Origin: Bryobacterales bacterium | GTDB lineage: Bacteria; Acidobacteriota; Terriglobia; Bryobacterales; UBA6623 | Assembly: GCA_022825595.1 (NCBI GenBank) | Contig: JAJDWM010000258.1 | Span: forward strand, 1-33,673 | DNA length: 33,673 nucleotides | Reading direction: 5' to 3' | Part shown: one piece after another, positions 7,903 to 16,960 of the stretch | Layout: the number at the start of each line of letters is the position of its first letter | Numbering within the stretch: position 1 is the first letter of the stretch | The notes under the pieces: model-generated | What the model was told of the DNA's origin: nothing | The model's database searches: none | Seen by the model: the letters and a program-made list of their open reading frames with translations, nothing else | Position numbers and translations under genes: made by a program

Positions 7903-9924
7903 ATGAGAGCTAAGACAGGCTCGGCCTCATTAAGCTGGGTCGGCAAAGCGAAGTCGGGGATTGAAGAGGGCGCCCAAGAATCCCCGAGGGCCGAAGGTGA
8001 GGCCGAGCGCTCGACTTCAACGCAGACACCCTTCTACGACGAGTGGATCCGCGGTAAAGCGCCGTCCCGCAACGCGGCCCAACGCCACCTACTGGACCTT
8101 CAAGACGCGCTGACGGCCATTCGCTCCAACCGGAGACCGCACTTGCGTGATACGGTTTGGCCATTCGGTCTCGACCGAAGCCTACTCAGCGGACTCCCTC
8201 TGCGTGTCCGGACATTCAATTGTCTAGCTAACGCGCATCTTATGAAAGGCGACGGTGCTCTAAGAGCGCAGCAACTCCTTCGGCTGCCGAACTTCGGAGC
8301 GAAGTCCCTGAATGATTTTCTCATCACGGTTGAGAGTTTTCTCAACGAGTGTGTCCGAATTGGAAGCCGGGAATCGCACCACTCAGTCGATGTCGATGAA
8401 GGTACACGTGACAGTCCAGATTCGTGCGCCACGGCCGCGGCGAGTGCTCCGGAAGCACGGACGCCGTGGGGCGACGCCGGTCAAGTTCTGAATCCTCTAC
8501 TTGCCACTGCCGCAGAATTGCACGGGGTCAGAACGCTAGCTCATGAGCTAGGCCCCCAAATAGTTGAACTGGCGGAGCGAATCGGGATTCTCAGCAGCGT
8601 CGACGGCATCAGGATCGATCATGTGACGGGCGGCTCGGCAGGTCTCGTATCGATCGTATTGGGCCGGGTCAGAAAGGCCATCGGCGAGGCGTCTGCGATC
8701 GAACGTGAGGTTATCGAGCATCGGTTGCTACGGGCTCCGCCAATGACACTCCAAGAGGTCGGAGCCCGTGTCGGACTCACGCGAGAACGGATCCGCCAAG
8801 TTCAGGCTAAGCTTGAGCAAGTGGTTGAGGACGCCCTCGGCAAGGAAACACGGATCGTCGCTTCCGTACTAAAGGAGCGGCTAGGTCACGTGGTGGAGGA
8901 GAGTGAGGTCGAATGCCAATTTGATGAGATTCTGCGGACCGAGGATAGATTTGCGCGGGCTCTCATTCGGAGAGCACTACTTGACCAAATGGGCTTCACA
9001 CTGAACAGTGGAGTATTCTGCGATGAGCAAGCAACGAAAGTACTGAACGATATTCGAAAGGGGATACCCAGACTCGCCGACGATGTGGGGCTCGTGAACG
9101 AGCAAGAAGCCATCTCAAGCCTCCCGGACGAGGAATGGCGGCGTTTCTGGCCGTGGGTTCGTGATCGTTGCAAGTTGATCGAATTGCACGGATCTCTCGG
9201 CATTCGCAACACCGCAAAAGCACGTGCAAAGGCGGCATTAATCTCGATTGGTCGCCCTGCGACTCGCGAGGAAATTGCCAGAGCTTGTGGGAACATCAAG
9301 ATGACGGTTAGGAAGCATCTTGCCAACGTCCCCAGCGTGGTTAGAGCCGACAAGTATCGATGGGGACTTAAGGAATGGATTGATGACGAATACAATGGAA
9401 TTGTCGGAGGAATTTCTCAACAAATTGATCAGGATGGAGGTGCCACAACTGTCAAGAAACTGCTAACGGAACTGCCAAGAAAGTTCGGTGTGAAGAAGAC
9501 GAGTGTTCGAGCATACATGAATGCTCCAAAGTTCGTAATCAATGACGGATGGATCCGCTTGGCGAGCAAATCATCGATTCGGCTTAGAAACCTCGAAGAC
9601 GTGATTGACGGTCGAGACAACACAGGCGCACCCTACTGGGCATTCTTGGTGGACGCTCGATACTTCTCAGGAGGCACTCTACTATACGTTCCGCCCGAGA
9701 TTGCGAAAGCTCTCGGCTGTGGGCCGGACTCCAGCGAGCGTGTGCAGATCGAGAACTTGCCGAAGTGCCGTGATCTGTCCATCCACTGGAACCTCGCATC
9801 AATCACCGGTGCATCACTGGGGCGCTTGGCCGAGGCCCTCGAACACCTTGGAGTTGAGCCAGGCGATCGGGTACGGTTGGCCATTACGGGGCATTGCCGC
9901 GTAAGGCTGATGGCGGGTGAGTGA
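7903..9924 (+). CDS. Multi-domain transcription-apparatus-like protein: RNAP alpha-CTD-like module, sigma-70 region-4-like HTH, plus two winged-helix (HARE-HTH-like) segments
   Basis: Shine-Dalgarno AGAGGAGGT at 7886-7894. aa ~94-147 LSGLPLRVRTFNCLANAHLMKGDGALRAQQLLRLPNFGAKSLNDFL resembles alpha-CTD (L.VRs.NCL......i..lv...e..Ll..pN.G.KSL.ei). aa ~265-312 IEREVIEHRLLRAPPMTLQEVGARVGLTRERIRQVQAKLEQVV resembles sigma-70 region 4.2 (TLeEVG....vTRERIRQIeaKAL). aa ~438-492 and ~494-556 look winged-helix-like. Confidence 0.85.
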   Translation: MRAKTGSASLSWVGKAKSGIEEGAQESPRAEGEAERSTSTQTPFYDEWIRGKAPSRNAAQRHLLDLQDALTAIRSNRRPHLRDTVWPFGLDRSLLSGLPLRVRTFNCLANAHLMKGDGALRAQQLLRLPNFGAKSLNDFLITVESFLNECVRIGSRESHHSVDVDEGTRDSPDSCATAAASAPEARTPWGDAGQVLNPLLATAAELHGVRTLAHELGPQIVELAERIGILSSVDGIRIDHVTGGSAGLVSIVLGRVRKAIGEASAIEREVIEHRLLRAPPMTLQEVGARVGLTRERIRQVQAKLEQVVEDALGKETRIVASVLKERLGHVVEESEVECQFDEILRTEDRFARALIRRALLDQMGFTLNSGVFCDEQATKVLNDIRKGIPRLADDVGLVNEQEAISSLPDEEWRRFWPWVRDRCKLIELHGSLGIRNTAKARAKAALISIGRPATREEIARACGNIKMTVRKHLANVPSVVRADKYRWGLKEWIDDEYNGIVGGISQQIDQDGGATTVKKLLTELPRKFGVKKTSVRAYMNAPKFVINDGWIRLASKSSIRLRNLEDVIDGRDNTGAPYWAFLVDARYFSGGTLLYVPPEIAKALGCGPDSSERVQIENLPKCRDLSIHWNLASITGASLGRLAEALEHLGVEPGDRVRLAITGHCRVRLMAGE

Positions 9925-10014
9925 ATCACCCAGCCAGCTCAGGACAGCGAAGTCAACGCGATCGTGGCACGCATGATGGGGCGGCGTAAGGTAGTCTAAG
10001 GGTGCTCAGGAGCG

Positions 10015-10039
10015 AACCCAGCCTGAAGCCGGGTTTCTT
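10015..10039 (+). terminator. Possible hairpin terminator downstream of the 7903-9924 gene
   Basis: AACCCAGC-CTGAA-GCCGGGTT (one mismatch) followed by TCTTCT; about 90 bp after the stop codon. Confidence 0.3.
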
Positions 10040-10181
10040 CTGGCTGCCGGAGAACCGGGTTGCCGAAAATACCCTGATTCCGGGATTTCGTGCAGCCACA
10101 TTCGTTCCTTAGGCATTCGGCTGGCTCACAGTTGGGTGGATTGAGCAGTTGGCTCCTAGCCTTTCTGTGTATCTCAATTGG

Positions 10182-10859
10182 TAGGGCGCGAAGTCGATCG
10201 ACTTCACGGTAACGGCTGCACTCTTCGGAAACGAATGGATCGTGATCGAACGGGCCGTTCGAGTATCAGGTGACGAGGCGGCCCAGCGGATCGTCGACGT
10301 ATTAGTAGAAGGGCGCGTCGACGCGTAGGGACTCGCACGACACGCACTCGACTGTCTCGCGTGGATGATCGCGATTGACAGGTTCGTGCTTCGAATCGCG
10401 GTGCCGACTCCGGAGTCGAACTATCATCCAAAGATCTGGCTGTCCGACGACGGCGAGAATCAGGTTGTCGTCCGCGGGTCAGGCAACGCAACCGACAGGG
10501 GGGTGGCTGCCGGGGTTGAGCATGTCGATGTCGATGTGTCGTGGACGCCTCGGAGCCGACACCGGGTTGGGAACGGCGTTGCCATGCTCGACGCTTGGGC
10601 ACAAGGCCAGAGCGGCGGCATCGAAACGGTTGTACCGCTACCGGCGGTTCTTGCGCGAGACATCATTCAAACGGCACCCGACAATTCGCGTCAACCCCGC
10701 AACTGCGAGGCCAGCGCCGGGTACAAGGCCGTATTCCGAGTTCCGTTATAGGGCGTCACCAACCGGCTCCGCGCTCCCTGCGAACTCAAGTGGATCGATG
10801 GTACGTACGCTCATCAGAGCGAGGCCGTTACCGCTCTTACGGTTCGGCTCATGGACTAA
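10182..10859 (+). pseudogene. Remnant of a PLD-nuclease domain fused to the start of a DEAD/DEAH-type helicase
   Basis: One continuous + frame (positions divisible by 3) interrupted by TAG 10326-10328, TAG 10749-10751 and TAA 10857-10859: FTVTAALFGNEWIVIERAVRVSGDEAAQRIVDVLVEGRVDA*GLARHALDCLAWMIAIDRFVLRIAVPTPESNYHPKIWLSDDGENQVVVRGSGNATDRG...VPLPAVLARDIIQTAPD...FRVPL*GVTNRLRAPCELKWIDGTYAHQSEAVTAL. Contains HPKIWLSD (HxK(x)4D) with GSGNAT, then a Q-motif-like YAHQSEAV. Confidence 0.6.
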
Positions 10860-11621
10860 CAACCCCTGACCCGAGCTTGGACCGCCCGGAACGCTCAGTT
10901 TCTGAGCACGCTCCGCTCTTGATTGGGCCGTAGTGGTCCGTCCGGGTGCGGGCTGCGGGACGGCTCAACTCCGTCTGCATCCTAGGGGATTGGCACGCCG
11001 AACACAATGCGGGGCGCGTACTGTCGGGCGCGACCCTGTTGCTGTTCAGACTACCCATGGGACTCTCAAGATGTACCGGCCTTCGTTGCCGGACCCGTTC
11101 CAAATCCTGGCAATCAGTACCGTGCGCCCTCATCCGGCGGGCCGAGGCCCGCTCGCACCGTCATGGGCGATGCGGTGATCGCGTGGACATGCGCTGGCTT
11201 GGCGCCAGCGGAGGACCAAGTCGGGTTCACGTGGTCAACGCGAACCGCCCTAGGCTACGCGTTGCGTCATTCCTAATAGCCACTGACCTCGCGAGTATGC
11301 TAGCCCCGCTCAAACGGGACGCGAAGTAGCTAAGTTGCGGGATGGTGATTCTCCGGTCACCCGTAACGCGCACTTGGACCTTTGCGCATGAGTCCAGAGA
11401 GTACCACCTGAGATGATCGCCGGGCCGTCCATGCGAGAGTGATTCCCACTCTTGCCCCCAATGACTCAGTTCTTGGATACGGTCATGCAAGACGGAGTTG
11501 GACAGCCCCCGACCTCAATGTCTCCTAAGCTCACTCTCGTCTATTGAGCGGGATCTACCATCCACGCAGGTGTGTGGGACAATAGTCCTTCGCCCCCGGC
11601 CTTGGCCGCGCCCGGCCACCC

Positions 11622-12299
11622 ATGCCCGCCGACCTGCTCGTGCGCTCGCTGCGCAAGGAGTACCCCCACCCGTCGGGGACTCTCGTCATTCTGGACGACC
11701 TATCTCTTGAGATGCGGCTGGGCGAGGCACTGGCGGTCATGGGTCCTTCGGGTTCCGGCAAGAGCACCCTGCTCTACATTCTTGGCTCGCTCGAGACTCC
11801 GACGAGCGGTACCGTGCGCGTTTGCGGGCAGGATCCCTTTGCGCTGGATTCCGCCGGCTTGGCCGCCTTCCGCAACAGGACCATAGGCTTCGTGCTGCAG
11901 GACCATCACCTGTTGCCGCAATGCTCCAGCTTGGAGAATGTACTGCTGCCGACACTGGCCGGAGGCTCGGCTCCCGGAGCTTCGAAGCGTGCTCGGGAGC
12001 TCTTGAACAGGGTTGGATTGGCCGATCGCATGGATCGGCTTCCGTCAGAGCTCTCAGGCGGTGAGCGCCAGAGAGTCGCGCTCGCTCGCGCGCTGATCAA
12101 CGCTCCCCCGGTGATTCTGGCCGACGAGCCGACGGGCAATCTGGACCGCGCCAGTGCCGAGGCCGTCGGGACCCTGCTGCTCGAGCTTCAGCGCGAGCAC
12201 AACGTCTTGCTAATCACCGTCACCCACAGCACGGAGCTGGCCGCCCGCTTCCCGGCCCGCGCGGAACTCTTGGACGGGCAGCTCCAGCGAGCTGCCTGA
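11622..12299 (+). CDS. lolD: ABC transporter ATP-binding protein, LolD/MacB-like
   Basis: MGPSGSGKSTLL Walker A; LSGGERQRVALARAL signature; VILADEPTGNLD Walker B; LolD-type length and sequence. Confidence 0.85.
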   Translation: MPADLLVRSLRKEYPHPSGTLVILDDLSLEMRLGEALAVMGPSGSGKSTLLYILGSLETPTSGTVRVCGQDPFALDSAGLAAFRNRTIGFVLQDHHLLPQCSSLENVLLPTLAGGSAPGASKRARELLNRVGLADRMDRLPSELSGGERQRVALARALINAPPVILADEPTGNLDRASAEAVGTLLLELQREHNVLLITVTHSTELAARFPARAELLDGQLQRAA

Positions 12300-12338
12300 G
12301 ACCGCCCCGACCGGCGGGGCAGCGGAGGACTCAACCCC

Positions 12339-13592
12339 ATGGAAAACGTCAAGGTTCTCGGCCTCATCCTGGCCGGGGGCAAGGGCACTCGCCTTTACCC
12401 GCTCACCAAGGAGCGCAGCAAGCCCGCCGTTCCGTTCGGCGGGAAGTACCGGATCATCGATTTCGTGCTGAGCAACTTCGTCAATTCCGGGATCTACTCA
12501 ATCTACGTCCTGACGCAGTTCAAGAGCCAGTCGCTGTTGCAGCACATGCGCAACGCCTGGCAGTTCGCGGAACTCCTCAGAAGCCAGTTCATCCTCCCCG
12601 TGCCGGCCCAGATGCGGAAGGGTCCGCAGTGGTACCGCGGGACGTCGGACGCGATCCATCAGAACATCCACCTCATCGACCTCTCGCAGCCGGAACTGGT
12701 CGCCGTCTTCGGGGCGGACCACATCTACTTCATGGACATCCGCCAGATGATCCAGCACCACCATTCCTGCGGGGCTCAGGGAACAGTTGCGGCCCTGCCG
12801 ATCCCGGCCCGCGACGCGCGGCGGTTCGGAACGATGGAAGTCGATGCTAGCTGGCGTATCCTTCGGTTCCACGAGAAGGTCCCGAACCCTCCTGAAATCC
12901 CTGGCCGGCCGGGCTGGTGCCTAGCCTCGATGGGAAACTACCTGTTCGAGCCGGAGGCATTGAAGGACTCCCTGCACAGGGATGCCGAGCGCACGGACAG
13001 CTCACACGACTTCGGCCACAACATACTCCCGAAGATGGTCCGCGAATACCCCATATACGCCTATGACTTCTTGACCAACAAGGTGCCGGGCGTGCAGCCG
13101 GAGCACCACGGGTACTGGCGCGACGTTGGGACGATCGAGTCCTTCTACGACGCGAACATGGATCTGCGCTCGATCTCACCGAAGCTTGTCTTGCACAACC
13201 GCAAGTGGCCGTTGCGGACGGCCGAGTACCCGACCGGTCCCGCGCGGTACTGCACAGACGAGACAGGGAGGCGATGCGAGGTCGTCGATTCGGTGATCTC
13301 GGAGGGCAGTGTGCTGTACGGCGCGGCCGTCCACAACTCGATCCTCGGCCGCAACGTCCACTTGGAGTCCGGCGTCCGGCTCGATGACTCGATCATCCTG
13401 GCCCGCTGCCACATCGGTGAGGGGGCGAAGATCCGCAGGGCCATCATTGCGAAGAACGCCACTATCCCGCCCGGCTCCCGGATCGGGTACGACTCCGAGG
13501 AGGACCGGGAAAGGTACCTGATTTCGGACAGTGGGATCGTGCTCGTCGAGGGCAACCGGACCCCGATTCCGGTCTATCCGGCCGCCATTTGA
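12339..13592 (+). CDS. glgC: Glucose-1-phosphate adenylyltransferase (ADP-glucose pyrophosphorylase)
   Basis: ENVKVLGLILAGGKGTRLYPLTKERSKPAVPFGGKYRIIDFVLSNFVNSGI...; full-length GlgC pattern with left-handed beta-helix C-terminus. Confidence 0.95.
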   Translation: MENVKVLGLILAGGKGTRLYPLTKERSKPAVPFGGKYRIIDFVLSNFVNSGIYSIYVLTQFKSQSLLQHMRNAWQFAELLRSQFILPVPAQMRKGPQWYRGTSDAIHQNIHLIDLSQPELVAVFGADHIYFMDIRQMIQHHHSCGAQGTVAALPIPARDARRFGTMEVDASWRILRFHEKVPNPPEIPGRPGWCLASMGNYLFEPEALKDSLHRDAERTDSSHDFGHNILPKMVREYPIYAYDFLTNKVPGVQPEHHGYWRDVGTIESFYDANMDLRSISPKLVLHNRKWPLRTAEYPTGPARYCTDETGRRCEVVDSVISEGSVLYGAAVHNSILGRNVHLESGVRLDDSIILARCHIGEGAKIRRAIIAKNATIPPGSRIGYDSEEDRERYLISDSGIVLVEGNRTPIPVYPAAI

Positions 13593-13620
13593 GGCCGACG
13601 GCCAGCCCTCTTGGGCGGGT

Positions 13621-14007
13621 CTAGAGCGAGGCGAGGATTTCGGGGATGCGCGATGCCATCTGAGCCTTCGTAAGCACATTGTCGTATCCTGCCGACCTTG
13701 CCGCCGCGAGCCGTTCAGCGTGGACGTGGCTGCCGAAGGCAATCATGCGGGGCCGGGCCTGGGGTGGTTCGGCATGCAGTTCCCGGGCCACGCCGACCGC
13801 GTCCACGGCCGCGGCGTCGAGGTCCGCGACAACCAGGTCGGGCCCGCTCCTGGCCCCCTCAAGAAGCGCGCTTCGCGAGGTGGCAAGCTGGACCGCGATC
13901 CCGAGCCGCTTGGCGGCCCCGGACAGCTTTGATGCGAAGAACAGGTCAGGAATGCCAGCGACGATCCGCTTGGCGGACGGTGGTCCATGGTCACTCGACG
14001 CTCGCAT
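13621..14007 (-). CDS. Divergent CheY-like receiver-fold protein (pseudo-receiver candidate)
   Basis: 128 aa with ...LLEGARSGPDLVVADLDAAAVDAV...RMIAFGSHVHAERLAAARSAGYDNVLTKAQM; receiver-like beta3 Asp, Ser and Lys positions, but no N-terminal acidic pair (VAGIPDLFFASKL). Confidence 0.6.
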   Translation of the reverse strand: MRASSDHGPPSAKRIVAGIPDLFFASKLSGAAKRLGIAVQLATSRSALLEGARSGPDLVVADLDAAAVDAVGVARELHAEPPQARPRMIAFGSHVHAERLAAARSAGYDNVLTKAQMASRIPEILASL

Positions 14008-14031
14008 GCCTCTGATAGGCTGAGTTTAACA

Positions 14032-14868
14032 ATGGGCACGCTGGCCAAGAGGCCCTTCACAATCGCTCACAGCCCCGACGCGGACGATGCGTTCATGTTC
14101 TACGGGCTTGCGACGGGCAAGATCGAGTCGGACCTGCTGGAGTTCCGGCACGTCCTGAAGGACATCCAGAGTCTGAATCAGGACGCTCGCGTCGGCAGGT
14201 ATGAAATGACGGCCATCTCCTACCATGCGTATCCGTACGTTTCGGAACGCTACATATTGACGGCCGCCGGCTCCAGCGTGGGGGACGGCTACGGCCCGGT
14301 GGTCGTTTCCCGAGCGCCATTGGACGGACTGGCCGGCCGGCGGGTGGCCGTTCCCGGCATGCTGACTACCGCATATCTGGCCCTGAAGCTCTACGAGCCC
14401 CGAATCGAAGCGGTCGTCGTGGAGTTTGACGCGATCCTCGACGCCGTCGGCAGCGGCGAGGTTGACGCGGGGGTCGTGATTCACGAGGGACAGCTCACCT
14501 TCGGCGCGGCCGGGCTGCATCAGCTGGTCGACCTCGGCGAGTGGTGGAAGCGCACGCAAGGGCTGCCGCTGCCTTTGGGATGCAACTGCATTCGCCGCGA
14601 TCTCCCGCGGGCCGTGCAGGAGGAGGCGCGTTCCAAGCTCGCCGAGACGATTCAGCACTCGCTGGACAACCGTGCGGAGGCTTTGGAGTACGCCCTCCAG
14701 TTTTCGAGGGGCCTTGAGACAGGGTTGGCGGACCGCTTTGTCGGGATGTACGTCAATCAGCACACGACTGACATGGCCCCAGACGTGCTCTTGTCTGGCC
14801 AGCGGCTGCTGGACATGGGGCACTCGGCCGGGCTCATTCCGCAGAGCGTGCGCCTGGAGTACGTCTAG
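14032..14868 (+). CDS. mqnD: MqnD-type 1,4-dihydroxy-6-naphthoate synthase (futalosine menaquinone pathway)
   Basis: TIAHSPDADDAFMFYGLATGKI...FRHVLKDIQSLNQ...YEMTAISYHAYPYVSERY...LPLPLGCNCIRRDL. ATG at 14032 preferred over the track start 13987, which overlaps the divergent gene. Confidence 0.85.
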   Translation: MGTLAKRPFTIAHSPDADDAFMFYGLATGKIESDLLEFRHVLKDIQSLNQDARVGRYEMTAISYHAYPYVSERYILTAAGSSVGDGYGPVVVSRAPLDGLAGRRVAVPGMLTTAYLALKLYEPRIEAVVVEFDAILDAVGSGEVDAGVVIHEGQLTFGAAGLHQLVDLGEWWKRTQGLPLPLGCNCIRRDLPRAVQEEARSKLAETIQHSLDNRAEALEYALQFSRGLETGLADRFVGMYVNQHTTDMAPDVLLSGQRLLDMGHSAGLIPQSVRLEYV

Positions 14869-14898
14869 GGACTGGTCCCCGGGAAGCGAGGCTAGAGA

Positions 14899-16215
14899 AT
14901 GGCGACCAAGGCAGCGGGCCGGATTCTAACGGTCATGGCGGTTGCGCTTTGCGCCTGCGGGGCCGTGCTCGCACAGGGCGCTTGGGAGACGGGCCTGGAT
15001 TCCCGCGATCCCGCTGAACGGCTTCGCGCAGTGCGCGCGCTGCGCGAATCAGGGGACGCCGCCAACCAGTTGGACCGGTTGGCGGGACTTATCTCTGATC
15101 CTTCCGATGCTGTGAGGGAGGCGGTCATCTCGACATTGATCCGTGTCGGGGGGGCAGGGACGCACCCGATGCTCATCGAGGCGACTAGGGATCCTCTTCC
15201 GGTGCTGCAAGTGATGGCGGTCGAGGCACTGGTGAACACGTACTTGCCAGGCTACGTGCGGACGGGCCGACTGTCGGGCGTCAGGTCACTGGCTTCATCA
15301 GTGAAGGGACGGCTCACGAACCCGACGCCGACCGTTCTTCCCACATACGTTCAGGTCGACGCGGATGTGCCGCGGGCCATTGGCGCGGTGCTCCAAGAAG
15401 GAAGGAACCCCGACGCCAGGGCGACCGCCGCCCGCGCTCTGGGGGTTCTGAGAGCCGGCGGGGAGCGAGACGCCCTGCTCAGCGGCGTACGGTCGCGTGA
15501 TGCTGCGGTGGTTGTCGAGAGTTCGCTGGCATTCAAGAAGATCGAGGACGAGAGCGTCGGGCCCGACCTAGTCTTCCTGCTGCGGGACCCGGAAAGATCC
15601 GTGCAGGAAGCTGCCTGCGAGGCGCTTGGCCAGCTGCGAACAATCGAGGCGATTCCAGCGCTGATTCGGGTCGTCGAAGATTCGCGGCGGTCCGGTACGC
15701 GCGCGAAGGCACTTGAGGCCTTGGCCAAAATCCCGGACCGCGGTGGGAGGGACCGCTTCCTGCAGTACTTGGAGCACAAGGACAGGTTCATGCGTAGGGC
15801 GGCGGCGGAGGGCTTGGGCCGCATCGGCGATCCGGCCGATGTCGCCAGAATCCGCCAGCGGCTCTCCAGGGAGAAGGCCGGCAGCGCGCGGCTCGCGTTG
15901 GCGTTTGCTGCGGTGCGCTTGGGTGACTCTTCAGGCCTGAAGTACCTCCTCCGCGCGCTCGACTCGCTGACCCACCGCTTCGAGGCCCGCGCGTACCTGG
16001 AGGAACTCGCCCGCGAGCAGGGAGTGCGCCAGTGGCTCTACGCTACATTGTCGGCCGGCACGGAAGACCAGCGGAAGCATCTTGCGGTAGTCCTCGGGGC
16101 GAGCGGCGGCGAGGACACACTGCCTCACCTTGAAGAGCGGACCAGGGACTCGAATGCACAGGTTGCCCAGTCTGCGATGGAAGCCCTTCGGACGCTTCGG
16201 GCGAGACTGATGTAG
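14899..16215 (+). CDS. Exported HEAT-repeat protein
   Basis: Signal peptide (RILTVMAVALCACGAVLAQ) and repeated HEAT-like units (SRDPAERLRAVRALRESGD, LRDPERSVQEAACEALGQLRTIEAIPALIRVV, EHKDRFMRRAAAEGLGRIGDPADVARI). Confidence 0.8.
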   Translation: MATKAAGRILTVMAVALCACGAVLAQGAWETGLDSRDPAERLRAVRALRESGDAANQLDRLAGLISDPSDAVREAVISTLIRVGGAGTHPMLIEATRDPLPVLQVMAVEALVNTYLPGYVRTGRLSGVRSLASSVKGRLTNPTPTVLPTYVQVDADVPRAIGAVLQEGRNPDARATAARALGVLRAGGERDALLSGVRSRDAAVVVESSLAFKKIEDESVGPDLVFLLRDPERSVQEAACEALGQLRTIEAIPALIRVVEDSRRSGTRAKALEALAKIPDRGGRDRFLQYLEHKDRFMRRAAAEGLGRIGDPADVARIRQRLSREKAGSARLALAFAAVRLGDSSGLKYLLRALDSLTHRFEARAYLEELAREQGVRQWLYATLSAGTEDQRKHLAVVLGASGGEDTLPHLEERTRDSNAQVAQSAMEALRTLRARLM

Positions 16216-16520
16216 TTTCCTTACGAGTTGAAGGAGGCTCACCGGCCAATAGCGGTGTATCTTGCAGAGCAGAATGTCCGCCTATAGATTATTCTTGCTT
16301 TAATACAGCCTAGGGGGAAGGCGGCATGTTTAAGGATGCTCTGCATTAGGCACTGCTGCGCGATGTTGATTCCCGCGTTCGCAACCGTACCTTTGCTGGC
16401 CGCCCACTGTCCGGCTCTGCAGCCGTCGAACGAAATTGTCGTGATGACCAACCATCAGGTCTAGGGCAACATTCCCGCTGACGGGAACCCCGCGCCGCGA
16501 ACGGCGATCTTGGACAGATT

Positions 16521-16730
16521 TCATGCCCAGAGCGTCCTCTTAACCGACTTCCACGTTGCTCCGCTGTAGACAACTACCATCACGCCTCTGCCGGTCGCGA
16601 CAATGCCGTCAGGGCCGATCCCGTGAAGACTCGCATCCTCCCCGACAGCGCCTCTCTCCAGTGGCAGGCGTTGGTCCGTCACCGCATTGCCAACTGGCCA
16701 GTATTCCGCTGTCAGAGGGGATCAGCAGGA
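16521..16730 (-). pseudogene. Possible remnant of a beta-propeller-like (YCF48/WD-type) exported protein
   Basis: Own minus-strand translation: ...EYWPVGNAVTDQRLPLERGAVGEDASLHGIGPDGIVATGRGVMVVVYSGATWKSVKRTLWA*, resembling 'dLhgiwg.gpddi.avG.gGti.hydG..W' repeat units; no intact ORF. Confidence 0.25.
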
Positions 16731-16960
16731 TCAGTCGCTATCCCACGCCGTCAAAGCATCGGAAGGGGTCCGCCGGGCAGGGGCACCTCGCAAGTCGCTT
16801 CGAATTCGCTCCGGCCCAGATTCGTTTTCAGGCACTGCGGCGTTCGCGCGCCAACTCCGTCGCGAACCACTCGACAGATCCTGGGCGTAACGACGGGTCT
16901 GCGATCCGCGGACCGCGGATCAAGACGACAGCGGCAGCGCTAGCAGGCCGGATGCAGGGC

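Noticed and set aside
10165-10215. tRNA-like D-arm string (TATCTCAATTGGTAGGGC)
   Set aside because: No matching acceptor stem, anticodon stem-loop or TTCGA T-arm at the proper spacing; overlaps the PLD-remnant frame.
11227-11490. AbrB/MazE-like stretch PGDHLRWYSLDS in a minus-strand ORF
   Set aside because: Only a short motif-like match, no complete swapped-hairpin domain and no adjacent toxin; too weak to annotate.
14026-14823. 265-aa minus-strand ORF
   Set aside because: Exact antisense of mqnD; no family features.
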